Of a DNA stretch of 64,000 nucleotides, positions 23,401 to 37,858 are shown one piece after another. The DNA is from Neospora caninum Liverpool (lineage: Eukaryota; Apicomplexa; Conoidasida; Eucoccidiorida; Sarcocystidae). The DNA lies in the NCBI RefSeq assembly GCF_000208865.1, contig NC_018389.1, forward strand, positions 62,001-126,000, given 5' to 3'. Positions within the stretch are counted from its first letter, which is position 1. Each line of letters opens with the position of its first letter. The position numbers were made by a program, and so were the translations under genes. Below the pieces are notes generated by a model, which worked only from the letters and a program-made list of their open reading frames with translations, was not told the origin of the DNA and did no database searches.

Positions 23401-24771
23401 TCTGTGCAGCTGGATAAGTGTCTCTGAGTCTGCGGCGCCTCACGCTGTGTCGGCTGCATGCCACCCTCGCGCACATCCGCTGCCCGCTGCGCTCACGTTT
23501 GAATGTACCTTCTCTTCCCTTGCTCGGCTTGTTTCACAGGCCCCCTGACGCAGCCGCCAGGATGGCAACAGGACGCCTCTACTCCAGGTGCTGAGTTCTA
23601 CGCACCTCGACCTTTCGGGAACGCCGCGCCTTCGCACAGTGTGTCTCCGAGGCCTGCGTGGCCGTACGGCACAGACCTAGGCGAAGGCGACTTTTCAAGT
23701 CCACGAGGGCAAGCGCCTCTCCCAGGCGGCTGTCCCTCGTCGCCTGTCTGGGGAGGGGGCCGCGGAGTCTGGAGCCGCTTTGAGGAAAGGCAGCTCTTGT
23801 GTCCTGTGGACGCGAGCGACGGAGTCGGGGAGAGAAATGCATGCATGGGCAGCAACCTACACGAGAGCTGTGGCGTGCAGGAGGCTACCCTGGACGGCAG
23901 TCGCGTAGGGCGTTCGGAATCCCCCGTTGGGCCTGCCGGGGCGGCAACTGGAGGGCCAGGGGACCGAAAGAGGCTTGGCGAGCCGGGGTCGTGGGGCGCG
24001 GGCGACAGAGGCGTCGGCGAGGACGCCCCCCGCAAGGACCACTTGCAAGACCACCTGATGTACGTTTCGGGGAACCGCGAGCTCGCGTGTTTAGAGGACA
24101 GCGCCGTGCTTCTGTCCTCGCCTCTGAATGAGGGCGTGCACCCCCTGGAAAAGACCAGTTCCGGCGCTTTCCCCGACTTGACTGCCTGGGTGGGGAGCCC
24201 GCCGCACGATGGCAGCTTTGTTCAGGAATTCGACATGTTCAGAGAACACGGGGACCCAGCGGGCGATGACGCGCTGGCTCTGTGGTCGAGTGGCGGGGCC
24301 TTTGGACAGCGCACCGACCCTCTTTCCCGCGATGACGAAAGGGAGCGGGAATTCTGGAAGAGCCAGCAGACGCCGTTCTGCGGCCCGCCAGCCTTCTGGT
24401 GCATCTTTCCTGTCGGGTACACCAGAGAGTATGACGTTATGGACATGGTGACTCTTCGCGATTTGAGCAACGTTGACACTCTCGTGTCTCGCCCGCTCCA
24501 GGGACCGCCGCCGTACGGAGGCTGCGCGGCGGGCAACGCCGAGGAGTCTCGGGGAACGGCCTTCCACGGGGGGGACGGCGCTGCGCTCTCCGCTGCTTCG
24601 AAGAAGGGGTACGAGTGCAGAGCCGAGGCACCGGCGGACGCTGCGACTGGCAAGGTCGAGGTGAAACACGGCGGAGGCAGGAGAAAGCACGTCGAGGAAG
24701 GGTCTCAGAGAAGTGGGCGAGAGAAAAAACTCGTGGAGGGGGCTGGTAACAGGCTACAGACTGCCTGGTAA
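20497..24771 (+). CDS. ApiAP2 transcription factor-like protein, 1278 aa
   Basis: Exons: 20497-22038, 22159-23221, 23540-24771; junctions are GT-AG (phases 0 and 1) and the frame is continuous from an ATG to TAA. One AP2 domain lies at about residues 211-267: SDVVGLYFKKHRPCWSVDYH forms the first strands, then a GKRKTVEFFVP strand, then a helix through VLVHAIECRKYM. The match is recognisable but divergent: the usual Gly-Phe before the helix is replaced by DLSRETIE. Just upstream, AWATSMLARNELRKLKAAAL may be a supporting helix. An acidic run (EEEEEEC, residues 115-121) and long Pro/Gly/Ser-rich disordered regions fill the rest, as in many ApiAP2 proteins. A conserved-looking C-terminal segment (FWCIFPVGYTREYDVMDMV) near residues 1145-1170 could be a second functional patch. 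Nuclear, DNA-binding role is inferred from the family. Confidence 0.82.
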
Positions 24772-27700
24772 AGCAGCGCATGCGACACGGCAGACAGGAA
24801 ACAGACAGACAGGAAAGGATAACAGGAGGGCTCTAGGGCCAGGGGGGGGAGTAGAGCACACGAGCAACAGCCGAGCACAGGGGTCGGTGGAAGCAGACGA
24901 GACGGCGTCTCCGGGCCAAGAGCCGTGGAGACGGTCGAGCGTCGGCTGACACAGAGGTTTGGTTGTACCCCTTTTCTGGCGAGAGAGGGGTGCGGCAAGA
25001 GGGCAGGCTGACGGAGCAGTTCTCGATAGCCAGTGCTCTCTTAGGTCTCTGACTCACGACCACTCCTCTCCGTCGTCGTCCTGGCTCTCCTCGCACCCCC
25101 CCTACGGTTCGCTGAAGAGCCGTCCCCAGGGCGCGAACGAGGCAAAGGACTTGAAGCAGGGCGGTTCCACCCCGTGGGATGCGTCTTCGCGTCGAGCGGT
25201 CCCAGAGGGACCGCGTCCGACGTTTGTTGCAGGACGTCAACGCCTCTGCTCGAGTGGTGGGGAGGCGCGCTCGCTGAACGGCGCCGCCGCGTAGAGACAG
25301 GGTCGAGAATGCAGGAGGCTTCAGCGGCACAGAAGAGCTCCGTTCGAGCGCCGCGCGTTCGCGTTTGTGTCGGATGTGAGACACGCCCCCAGAGAGGACA
25401 CGCAGGGAGCGGCGTGAAGCTCCGCGGGTCTGGGGGCCGTTACTGCAGAAAATGCGTGGTGCGAAAACGGACGACTGCGTTGGGGCCTTTTCGTTGAACG
25501 CTGACACTGTGTTGTCGGCAGTCGAGAATGTCAGGGACGTGATTGACGTTTGACTGAAGCCGCTGAGTGCCGGGCGGAGAGCAGGTCCCCAAAGTTTCTC
25601 GTGTTTGCGGACCCGTGACAATGCACTGGGGAGCGACTTCCAGTGTTGCGCGCCGCCAGCGTCAACATTTGGGAATGTTTATGCGAAGGCGTCACGTGGC
25701 GAGGGATTTAAATTCGCGCGTGAGTTTCCACGCATGTGATTCGATCGGAAGGCAGGTTTGCTCGCGGCAAGGCGCGTTCAGCCGTGCTCTCGGCTTAAGC
25801 GCAGCGAAACAGAGCCCCTTCATTTGAGGTGCGTTGCGCATCTGAGCTTCCTGACACGCGTTCCCGTGCAGCACTTGGATTTGCGAAACTACGGGAGGGA
25901 ACGGATTCCAGTCTTGTTCTCTGTCACGCGTTTTGTTGGTTGGCTCTCTGGCGGATCCGAGGCGCAAACATTTGTCATTCCTTGTATAATCCGTGTCCCC
26001 CGGCGCTCACGAGGTCCGGGCCGGAGCAAACGCGTGCGTCTGACAAAAGGTCTGGTTCGTGTCGACGCCAGTGGTCGTCCCAGTTGCTCGGCGGCCCTCT
26101 TGGCCACGGCGATCGCTTGTGTACCGTTCTCGAACGGCCTGCAGCGCGTCGTGTGAGAAATGCGCCGGTGAAACAGCGAAAGCTGTGCTTCCCGTCTCTC
26201 CGCACTGCTCGCATGCACGCACAGGTGCTTCTTTAGTTCTTGAGGAAATCGTTCTCGTAGGACCAGTGTGGACACCTTTGCAGGCTTGGGGGTGCCGGTG
26301 AAGAGGGAGGGCACACAGGAACATGTGGCATGCGCACGCACCGGCGGTTAGGCAGTAGTGTGGCCTCCCAAGAGATCTCTTCCTTCCGGCTTTGTGCTCT
26401 CTCCATCTACAGAAATGAGACAAAGAGGAGAGTCGTAGTTTCCAGAAACACACACACTCACACGACTTTCTTCCTATTACTCAAGGTGACTCGGTGGTCG
26501 AGAGCGACGACGCAACGGGAAACATGCGGAGAGGGCAAGCTCAGGCAACTTTACTCGCGTAGCGATCTGAACACCCACCCTACGAATATCGGTGATTTGC
26601 CGCCAAAAGCATTGGAATTTCTAGTTCATGGTGAGTGTAGGAAAGTATGCAAGTCAGGAACCGTAGCTGAGTCGTGGGGAGGGGGGGGGGGGGCCTTCCA
26701 TTCAACAGTTCCAGGTATTCGCGTGCAAAACCCTGCACGGACGTTGAGTCTGAAATGCGGGGACGAGCGCAGAAATCCGCGGACGTGTCTATGACAGAGT
26801 CGGCAAGTGTATGCCCAGGCACAGCTGCAAGGTGGGCAGCTGCCCGAGGAGCCTCCTCGGTTCGGGACACGGCCGAACCGACTCTACTTGCCGCGCTACG
26901 GGGTATACACTATCCTGTACTGGCGGGGCCAACGCAAGAGAGCGGGAGAATAAGGTCCAGTGTCAGACCGCTGGGTCCAGAGGCGCCTTGCGCCAAGAGG
27001 AAAGGAGAGCTAGCCCCTGCCTCACACAGCCACACCACGTCACAGCCTCCAGGGTGAGGCGCGCTCGCGCGTCATCACATGAAATCATCACCCTTGAGCA
27101 AAAACTCGCAGATCTCCGGGGGAACCGTACCTACGAACGGTCAGGCGATTGCGGCTGTTCTTCGTCGTGTGTCACACAGGGAACGGATATAAAGCTGGAG
27201 GTGCGTCTCTCCGTTCTGTCTAGCGCAGCAACCGGCTAAATCGTGGCATCATGCACTTTTTCCATGGTGATCGACGCACTGAGTGGTACATCTCATCGAC
27301 AAAAGGCGGTTCGGACACCCACAGGCTTGCTACGCGAGAATAACGGACGAATGGGTTCGGAGCCAGAGCTTTTGTGTCACCTTTCTGCCCGCTTGAAGTC
27401 GCAGCTAGGCTGTTTTGAGCGTTCTTTTTTGAGGGTCCATTTCACTCTTTTGAGTGGACCTGCGAAGCAAGTGGCGCCAAGACCGATGTCATTCGGCCGA
27501 CGGAAACTGTCGACGCTATGCAGAAGAAACGCCTCCGTTCCGCTCTCTGCCGGGGTTTTCGGGAAATGAGGAACGAGACACTTTTTCCGGCTGCCACACA
27601 CCGGTGAGAGCGGCCTCGACGGCAGCGCTAGACGAGACTAAGCAGTAGGGGCCCTCGAATCGCACAGAAAGACGCCAGGCTCTACCGAATTAAACAGGAA

Positions 27701-29122
27701 AGGAAATTGCTGTTACGCGTTGCCACAGGACCCGGCAAGTGTGAACTGGAAGGCTTCCACAGTGAGATCATACCCACATGCGCGTAGACGAAGGTAAACT
27801 TTTCTTCCCTGTAAAGCGGTCTAGAGTACTTTCTTCAGACGGACCGTTGTCACTACAACTCCACGTAGGAGGGGACCAGAGGAAATGTAATTTTCCCGTG
27901 GATGCGAGCGGGACGTGCAGCCGGCTGCAACGTATGCTTTTCAAGGGTCTTTTTGGGCTCTCTGTGCATGCAGTGTCTTCTCTGGTTCCCTCCACACGAA
28001 CCGCTTTTTTTCGAACTCACCCATCATCTAGCGGGATTTTTCCTCGGTGTCATCGGCAGGTTTCTCCTGGGGTCTTCTCTGTTGCCGTTTAGTGTACCGC
28101 TTTTTTTGCCACGACACTTGCAAATTCCTTGGTTTCCATCCGATCGAGCCACTTCGATACACCTCAACCGGCCGAGCGCGGTTCGCTCGGCGGCGCGTGT
28201 GCGTGGCCCGCGCCAGGTCTCCTCCGTCGTCTGGAAAAGAGCTGGTTTTCGGTCCTCGTTTCCTGTTCGACTTTTTTCGCTCGTGTCGCTCTTTTACGAC
28301 TGTGCTTCCTAGTTGCCTCCGCTGTTCTGCTCGTTTTAGAGTCTCCGCGCCGCGGCATCAGCAGGTCCGAACCGACAAACCGTTCCTGCGCTTTTCCTCG
28401 AGGTGACTCTCTTCCGAAACAGCCCAGAGGGGGCGAGCCGGGGCCCATCGCCCTCTTTTTTTTCCCGGCTTTTTTGGCAGAGTGACGTGTGTGCAAACGG
28501 CAAACGCACCTCGTGGCCAGCGGATTCCCGCGAGGGCGTCCGACTCTTGGAAGGCATCGCGGAGACACGCGGCCAAGTTTTTTCTTCTAGGTTGGCCCTT
28601 TGTCTTTCCCGTTCTTCCGCCGACCTTTCTCGACCACGACCGTTCTTCCTCTCTTCAGTCTCCAACGGGGACCGAACCCGTGTGTGCGTTCGAGGATAAG
28701 CAAATCGCGAACGAAGAGCAATGGAAAGAGCTCCTCGACCTCCGCGCGAAACGTCTCCTTCCGTCCCTCTCAGTTGCCTCTCTGAGCGCAGGCGTGCGGG
28801 GCGAATGATTCCTGCCAGGATGGGCGTGCTTCCCGCCTGCGCAGGGATTCATCAGCCGGCCTTTTGAGGAAAGCGCGAGACACGAAACGGGCTCAGACCG
28901 GGGCGTCAGCTCCTCTGTCTCCTGGAGAGAGGCCACCGGTCTACACACACTCACACTCAAACACACACAAGACAAGGGGTCTCCAGGTGTGAATGAGAAC
29001 AGGAGGCGCGCAGCTGGAAAAGGCCGAAAGCATCCCGCGGCGGCCACGCAGCGCGTCGCGTTTCGTCCTGTTTCACACCTTTTGTCCCTCTCGCTCGTCC
29101 CTCCGACGTCGCCTCTTCGACA
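24772..29122. other. Intergenic spacer (ApiAP2 3' side to VPS16 promoter); no supported gene
   Basis: Open frames up to about 260 codons on the minus strand (24833-25621) begin at non-ATG codons or lack protein-like composition, and I leave them out. A run of 13 G lies at 26681-26693. The last 1.1 kb before 29123 is CT-rich on the plus strand and probably contains the VPS16 5' UTR. No RNA gene was recognised. Confidence 0.55.
26681..26693. repeat. G13 homopolymer
   Basis: Thirteen consecutive G follow GTGGGGA in the spacer upstream of VPS16. It is read directly from the sequence. Confidence 0.95.
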
Positions 29123-32100
29123 ATGGTGATGCCTACGGGGTTTGCCCCCCTCGCCTCGGGGCGCTCGAGCCTCTTGCCGACCGCCTCTCCCTTTCTTTCT
29201 CCGAATTTCGTGACTTCAGACTTCAGCTTCACGGCAGGCGCCAATGGCAGCAGCGAGTGGCAGTGTCTAGACAGCGTGTGGTACCGGAAACTGGACGTCT
29301 TCGACATGGAGTGGACGGAGGAGAGACAACTCTTTGACCTGTTTGTCGTTGCCGCCGCGCCTTACGGAGGCCCGGTCGCGTGTGTCAGAAACGAAAAGGT
29401 TTTCCAGCCGGCGAGAAAGAACATTAAGCCCGAATTGCAGGTGAGAAATGCAGCGCGTCCGTTGCTCTGAACAGTTTCTCATGTGCGAAACAAGGCAGCA
29501 CATGCCTGCCATCGCTGCTTCGACGGAACGGGCACCACCACAGGTTCTCTCCCAGTCGATCGATGAGTCTGTCTATACACCCAAGGATCCTCGTGCAGGC
29601 CTTGCGCGCCGAAACCACGTCGGTGCTGTTTTCTGTCTTTCCGCGTTTCCCATTCGTCTCACCATCGGCTTCGGCTCGAGCGTCACCTCAGAGGGAATCG
29701 TCTCCAGTTTCGCGACTCACAGACAAAACCACGCCTTTGGCATTGGCTGTTGTACCCCTTTTAAAGGAAAGTGGAGAGCTGAGATCCTCGCAGAGATAAT
29801 ACAACATGGCCAGGCGCACCACAATGGTCGCTTCAAGCACTTTATGCGGTGATCAGAGGAATTCCATGCGGAACAGAGTGCTTGTTAGCAGTTGTCCCGT
29901 CAGCCTTCCAGGCCGAGAGTCGTCATGTGATGCGTCCAAATTAGGGATCCCAGGACACAGATCTCATTGACTTCGGTCCCGTTCGTGGCTCTTAATTCAC
30001 ATGACTCGACTCCAGCCGTCCTCGGCCAATCGAGCGTTCAGACGAAGGGCGCAACTCCGCATGGAAGATTCGCGAACCATCCGTCGCTTTTCAACCGCAC
30101 CAATCCGGTAGTTGTAGAGTGCCTTCCGCTGTCCCTCCAAAGTTAAAGAAGTCAAAACAAAGGCACAGACCGCGTGCGGTGTCGAAACCATGCTGACGAA
30201 AGGCAGCTTGCAAACGCATGTTGTCTTTGAACAATTCTCCGGAAACCACTACACGCGATGGGCCACTTGTGCGCGAGTGCCCATAGAGACTTCTGGTAGG
30301 ACACGTTTTCTCTTTCCGTCTGAGGACAGCGGCGTGTCGCGTTTTCCCGGTCTTCGTTTCCCACAGATTTTCTCGGCCCGCGGGCGGCTGCTGGCGAAGT
30401 CCCCGTGGACGTACAGCCGACTCATCTGCATGAGCTGGAACAACGACGAAGTGCGTTTCGAGGCCGTCGGAAGAAATCCGTCTCTCGGAGCCGTGTTCGA
30501 GAGAAGCCGCGCAGTCGTTCCCTTGGCAGAGAGGCGTGCTTCAACTCTCACCTCTGCCGTGCACCTACGTTCCGAGAGTGGCTTACATGTTGTGCCTCTG
30601 CAGTTGCTCAAAGTTATTCATTTCACTGGCCAGCATGCAGCCAGCGAACTGTAAATCCTCTGAGTAAAAAACTGACTGATCCGTACACCTACAGACCTCT
30701 GCGCGCCTTTCGACCGATTCTCCCACTCTCCTGTACAAACAGTCGGGATAGGTAGAGACGTGGGAACACGACAGGAGACCCGTGCGAAGAGACGGGGTAT
30801 CTATCTATATCTATCTATACTATCTATATCTATCTATATCTATCTATATCTATCTATATCGATATATCTATCTCTCTCTCTCTATATATATATATATCCA
30901 TATCTCTCTATATATGGAATTTCGGGAATCTCACTGCGTTTGCTTTTGAGTGCTCTCTGCATGGCTCGGCTCTTCGGGCATGCGGCCTCATTCAGGCGAC
31001 TTTGGGGCCTTGCTCTGTCGCTCGCTGCGTGTTTCAGGTGCTCGTGTGCGTCTTTCAGGACGGCGTGGTTCGGACCTTCTCTCCACAGTGCGAGAAACTG
31101 CACTTTTTCTCGCTGGACGAGCGCGTGAAAGTCGAGGGCGGCCTCGTTCAAGCTGTCGTAGGCGGCTGCGGGATCGTCGCGCTCACCGCCGCTCTGAATT
31201 TCTACTACAACGATGCTTTCGATCGGTGCCAGGCCGTCGTCCTTCCAGACCCAGGTAACGGGCACGGAGTGACCCGGACGAAAAGGGGGAAGGCTCAGAG
31301 CAGGAACCGGAGGAAGAAGAGAAAAAAGTGGAGGTAAAGCAAGCAGAGAGAGTGGGGCCAAAGCGGAGACAGCGAGATGCCGAGGACGCGTGCGGATCGC
31401 CGACCTGTCGTGCCGCGAGTCCCGTTTTCCTGCCCCCCGCTCCCCGTCCTCGTTTGGCTTCGCTTTTTCCTCCACCTTTGGCTTCCCCACGCCTGGTCTG
31501 TTTCCTGTCTCTCGCTGTCGCCAGGCCTGCGCGGACCGCCTCTGAGTTTGTGCATCTTGCCCTCGCCGTCTCCAAACGCGCACGACTCCGCCGAGGGCAC
31601 CTTCTCCTGGTTCTCCCCCTCGGCGACGAAACTCGAAGAGCCGCGCGTCCTCGTCGCTGCTGAAAACGGCCCACTTCTGCTCCTGGATCGACACCGTTGT
31701 GTGGACCTGAAGTAAGTCCCCGTCCTGTTTTTTGCGTCCCAGAATCGAGAAGCGAGGCTCGCCGTGTCTGGTTTCTCGCGGCTTGTCGGTCCGTCTTCTT
31801 GGCGATGCGCTGCGACCGAAAACAATGCGGGAAGAGGGCCGGAGGGAAGCACGTCACCAGATGGGGAAAAGGCAGACGAGACGAGATCGGAAAAACGTTC
31901 CCCTGTCAGATCCCAGAGAAAGGAGAGGCACACCGGGAGACTGGGGAGGGGTTGACGAAGCAACTGGCCATCAAACCAACGAGGAGGAAGCAAAGTCGCC
32001 GGTTTCCAAACACACCGAGAGACTCGCGCATACCTTTCCGAGATGCGTTTCCAAAGATTTCGAAGACTTCTTCCCTGACGTGCCGCTCCACGTTTCGTCC

Positions 32101-32888
32101 TTCTGCCTATTCCCGTTTTTCTGCTGTCTCGCGACTTTTCCCTTTATTCGTCGACTCTCGCTGCCCCCAGACTGGAGGACGGTCCCTTCGTCGCTCTCTC
32201 TGTCTCCCGATCCGGCCGTCTCCTGGCGTGTCTCTCGGCCTCCGGGTAAGGACGAAAAAGAGCAGGGAGAAGGCGCGCACCGCTCGTGGACACAGGACAG
32301 CGAGCGCCGGTCGGCGCACTACAAAGTGTTCACATGCCTCTTCCAGAACCACCAGACCTGCGTGCAAATTGAATCTATTCATCCGCGTATGTGCCTGCCT
32401 CGCTGACGATACACATGCAGGCATATAAAGAGATGGACAACGCCGTCAACGCCGTATATGTACACACATGCTTATACGAATGTTGATGTGCATATATACA
32501 TGTATGCAGGCATGGGTGTATGCATTGTGTATGTGTGTAGGGGCTCACATAATAGGCGTGTAGATGTTTCGAGATACGTTTCTGTGGAGATACGAGTGAT
32601 GTGCGCCTGCTGCTTAGGCAACTCAAGGTGTTGTCGACTGCGGGCGTCCCTCAAGCCATTGCTTCGCCCATTCTCGAGAGGCAGCGACGCCCGAAGCAGG
32701 TCCAGTGGTGCGGCGACGACTGCCTCGCGCTTTACATTCCCATGCACACCCCGTCGGGCGACGTGCAGGTGAGCCCAGAACTTCAGACGTCTCTCCCAGA
32801 GTCGCTTTTTTCTCCAAAGGAAATTCTGAAGAGTTACCGACACCTACCTGTCCCCGCGCGCGTCCACCTCTCCCAGCCCACGCATTCC

Positions 32889-32929
<41 letters not shown>

Positions 32930-34361
32930 ACAAGTGTATGCATGTGTACTCATATGTGCCCCCAGTGCGTATGTGTGGATGTGTATCTATGCATATGCCT
33001 GTAAACGTGGATGATGCGTGTGGATATAGGAAGCGCCCCAGTGCATGTCTAAGTGGATCGAGGCGGTCTCGCATCCGTGGGGCGTTGCGCGCGTGCCTTT
33101 TGCCGTGTGTGTGGCGACGTCGGGTGTCTTTTGAGGTTGAGGCCTGGCTGTGTCTCATCTGCGTCTCGCGTTTCAGCACACGCTGTTTCTGGGCGGGCCG
33201 AAGAACGAGTGGTTGCCTTACCAGTACGGGACGAGCAGTGGGGGCTCGAGTCTTTTTCTGGTCTCCGAAGTCGACGGCCTGCGCATTTTGTCCACGTACA
33301 AAACGGAGTTTTTGCACCGAGTGGCGACGAGCACCGACGCAGTCTTCTCCGTGGGCAGTTGCGAACCGCCGGCGATGCTCTGCTACGCCATGGAGCGCTA
33401 CCGCGCACAAGACGCCGCAGCGGACGAAAGCCTTCGGTCTATCAAACAGGACTTGGGTGAGTGTGCGGGGGGATCGCGCGGCAGAGGGTAGATTCGAGCT
33501 CTGCATCGAATACAGAAAGCTTCAAACACCTGACCATGCGCTTTTTTTTGAAGTCGGACAATGGGTGCGTCTAAAGTGCGTTGAAACGGTCGAATCGCAC
33601 GCTTTTTGCGCGGGGTTGTACGTGTCGAGGGCTACGTTTCATCGTGTGACGGCAAAACGTTGGGGGAGAGATTGTTGTTTCGGGGAAAAAAAGAGCGGAA
33701 CACGCGAGCAAAAGTTTGGATGGCCCAGGCGACCAGAGAGGCCGACGGGTCGCGCAAATGGATGAGGGCGGAAGGCACGCAGGGTGTGCATGCGCGAGAT
33801 TCAGCTGAGCGCCACGTTTCGAGCCAGGGAATTTCGCGACAAAGAGCCAAAGCGCCAAGAGCACACTCTGACCCCCTCACCACAGACTCGACAGCAAACC
33901 TGCATGCAGAGGTCGTCCCGTGAGGACGGAGAGAAGACACACACAGATTCACATCTATCCTTTAACGTATGTATAGCCATGTGTCGAGTTCTCCACCGAA
34001 AAAGATGTGCACATGCCTAGGCGTTGTGGGCATGGACAAATGTACCGTTTCTCGGTTTTCAGAGCGGGTCTTTCGCGTTTCCCCGTGCATGCAGTTTTCG
34101 CTGTTCCGCGTTTTCGTGGCTGCAGCGGGCGCTGCAGAAGCATGCATCGACGCGGCGACCTACGAATGGCACTTTGACCAGGCAGCGCTCCTCCTCCAGG
34201 CCGCAGTGTTTGGTCGTCAATTCCTGGACGGCGAGGCCCGACAGAGCTGTCGAGCCTTCGTGCGCGCATGCAGAGATCTTCGGTACGCGGAACCTGCGAT
34301 GGAAAAACGACGAAAAGGCGACGAGAGATACACACGGACCTCTCTCCTGACTCCCACAAAC

Positions 34362-34392
<31 letters not shown>

Positions 34393-34738
34393 AATGCATA
34401 TATATAAATGCATTTGTATGTACCAGTGTGTATCTCCTTTCCAGGATGGGATTTTGTGTCCGTGTTTTGCGTGCAAGAGCGGAGTCTGCCAAGTGGCTGT
34501 TTGTCTGGGGGGAGGGGACCGTCCAATGTCATCAATTTTCGCAGTTTCCATTCGGCTTCTCCACCGCCTCAAAAACGAGGACCCTGTAGGTGTGCCCCGA
34601 ACTGTCGCTAGCACCATCGCCTCTGCATGCCGTTAGCCTTCTTTATTGTACCTGTCATCCATATCTGCAAATGCACGTCTGTAGACAGATCGGATATATG
34701 CATGTGTATATGGACGCGTGTCTATAGAGGTGCGCCTC

Positions 34739-34782
<44 letters not shown>

Positions 34783-37700
34783 TTCTGATTGCCTGAGCGT
34801 GCATCTGAGGATCTTGGCTTATGTGCTTTTGTGTATTCGGGATGTACGTGTGTATCCTCGTAAACACATTTATATATATATATATATATATATATTGTAA
34901 CAGCCTGTCGATGTGTGCAGCATATTTGTCACTCTTGTCTTTGTGTCGTTTCTTTTTACTTGTCACTGCGCTTCGTGTGCGTTTCCGGCTTCCAGGATTT
35001 GTTACGCAGTTCGCCAGCCGCCTCTGGAGATGCCCATCTCAGTTGCGCAGCTGCGACACATGAGTCTCCCCACGCTCGTTCGTCGCATCGCCAAGTAGGT
35101 TCGACCTTCTCGGCGCCTTTACCTTCGGCGCCTGCTTGCTTTCTCCTTCTTCCTTTGCGTGTTTCCTCGGCCACTCTTCTCCGCCTAGTCCCAACGTCTC
35201 GTGTCCTCTCTCCCACTTCATTTCCACCGAAACATCTCTTCGTCGCTTGGCGGCACGGCTGTCTCCTTCCTCTCTACCTCTCGTTTCGTGTCGGTGTGTC
35301 TTCCCCTCTTTCCCTCGCTATCGTCCTGCTCTCTCTGTCTGTCTCTTTGTCTCCTTCGCGGTCTCTGTGTCTCCTGCTGCTTTCTCGTGGGCGTCGCACC
35401 TGCTGTCTCTGGCGGACGCGAGAAACTCGCGGTATTTGCTTCCGTTTCCTCTTTTTACGCGTGGGCGACTGACTCGCCGCTTCTGCTTTTCCCCGACGAG
35501 CTGCATTGCGCGGCGCGCCCCGACGGTCAGCCACGTGCACACCCGCTTTTGTGCCCGGACAGACATGAACCGCAGATGTCGACGCGCCAAAACCCGCAGC
35601 CCGCATGTCTTGTGGTTCGCTTCCCTTCGTTTCCGTTCCTCTCTGCAGTCGACGACAACACCTGCTTGCGTACCGCATTTGCCAGTACGTCGGGCTGCCG
35701 GCGCGCGCCGTGTTAGCTTCCTGGGCCGTGGAGAAGATCCACCACAGCGTGTCTTTGACGGACGAGGAGTTGTCGGCTGTGGTGTGCCGACGCCTCTCCC
35801 TGGCTTCCGGCGACGCCGCGCTGGTCCTCGGCGCGCCGCCTCCCCTCGAGTCGAGCGGCGCACAGAGAGGCGGACGGAGCACTCCCGACGCCATCTCGCC
35901 GGTTCTCCCCTTTGCGAAGGTTGCGCTCTGCGCCGCACAGGCTGGGCGACCCGTGCTCGCCACGCGGCTCGTCGAATTCGAAGTGGTCACCAAAGTGAGG
36001 AACGCTCGGCCAAAAAAAACACCGCGCGAGGAGAGGGAACAGACGAGAAGAGAAAGAACGAGAGAGCAGGACGGGCAGAAAGGTCCAGAGGAGAGGAAAG
36101 AGAAAGAGCGCTGAGAGTGCTGACAGAGAATGCTGGCAGCGGCTGTTTCCCGAAAGCTTGCATTTCGTTTCGTGGTACCTGTTTGTCTCCCCTTGTGCGG
36201 CTGTCATTCTCGCCATGTTCTCGTGGTTAGCGCTTGGCGTTTTCCCACTCTGTCCTCGTCTCGACCTCTCGCTCCGCTCGCGGGGTCTCGCTCAGCTTCT
36301 TGTTTTCTTCTCGCCTCGTTCGGGGAATTGAAGCGACTCCGCCGCCGGGACAGTCGTGAATTGCCGCCTTCCGTGCGTGTTTCGCCAGAGTCCTGAAATG
36401 CGGTTTCGTCTTCCTCCGCGCTTCGCAGGAACAAGTCAAAATGCTGCTGAAACTCGCAGAACTGAACATTGCGACGGAGAAGGCGGTGGGGGCCGGCGAC
36501 CCAGACCTCGTCATGCAGTGTCTGTACAGCGCTCTCGCTCACGAGCAACAGACAACCGGCGACGAGTAGGCGTAGGCAGTCCAGAACCATTTTTTGAATC
36601 GTAGAGAGTTTTTGCCGCCTCACGGTTGGCCACTGGGATGAGGAAATGCGGCCAGTCTTGTCAAACAAGCATTCCCTTGTCTCTCCTCTTTCCCCAATCT
36701 CGGATGTCGCCTCGGTCTGGGTCTAGCTCTGTCTCTGTCTGCGACGAGCACTTGTCGTCCCTCTGTGAAATTCCCAATTCTGTGTTACGTTACGTGCGTT
36801 CTCCGCGGGTTTTCGACGCCTTGCCACGCGTCTCGTGGAAGCTTTCGACTGCTGGGTCGTCGCGCGTCTTCTGGAGTCGCCTGCGGCTTTACCTCTGGTC
36901 GAGACGTTTGTATTTCCTTCGCAGAGCCGACCTCTCGTTGCTGACTGAAGTGCTTCAGGATCGGCCTCTCGCGCAAGACCTCTTTGCCTTGTACTGCCGA
37001 GAGACGGGCCAACGAGACATGGTAGGTAGAAACGACTCAAAAGAGAAGGGGCCAGTTTTTGCTTCCACTTGCGATGTCGCCCGTCTTTTAAGTCTCCTCT
37101 CTTTCTCTTTGTCTTTCATTCTCTCTCTTTCGTGTTCTCTCTTCGTGGTTTCCGCTTTTCTCGTGCTCTCTCTCTCTTTGCGTTTCCCAATCTTTTTGTT
37201 TTTTCTTGCCGCGTCGCTGCGCGCCGGGCTCCCCCGATCTTGCGGCTCTCGGCGGCGCGGGGCCGCGGAGACCGTCCGGATGTTACGACGTCTTTCCAGC
37301 GTTTTTCGTTTTTTCTGCGCAGCTACAGCTGTACTTCGAGAGGAGCAAGCGGCTGTACGACGCAGGCTTGACGGCGCTGAACATCGCGTCGCGACAACGC
37401 TCCTGGGAAGGCAAGAAGCATGCGCTGGGACGCGCCGCGACCTTCTTCGCTGCATGCAGAAACTCGCACGACCTCGCAGCCTTCGCGCATGCGCAAACGC
37501 TCTCGCAAATTGACCTCCTCAACTACCAGGTAGGCAGCCCGTCTCCAGGCACAGGGGGGCGTCTAGCGAGGGGGATCTTTTCGAGAAGCGTTTTCAGGCG
37601 ACGCCTCCTCACGCGATGTGGAGACCGCACAGAGTAGGCAGAGGGAGGGGGGAAGCCATCGAAGACAGGCAAAACGACGCTTTGCTGTCCTGTGGAAAAA

Positions 37701-37827
37701 TTTGGAACCAAAATTGCCTCGAAACAATCTGTAACGATACCACACACGCAACTAATTCCAACTTGCGTGCGGCTGTAGAGGCTAATCAGTCTCGTCTCCA
37801 TATATATATATATATATATGTATATGC

Positions 37828-37858
<31 letters not shown>

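Noticed and set aside
24833..25621. 262-codon minus-strand frame
   Set aside because: No ATG-supported start with protein-like sequence, no splice context and low-complexity Arg/Ser composition; kept only as spacer.
35136..36230. 364-codon plus-strand frame across VPS16 introns 9 and 10
   Set aside because: It is out of frame with the VPS16 exon at 35649-35994, whose correct frame gives the solenoid sequence.
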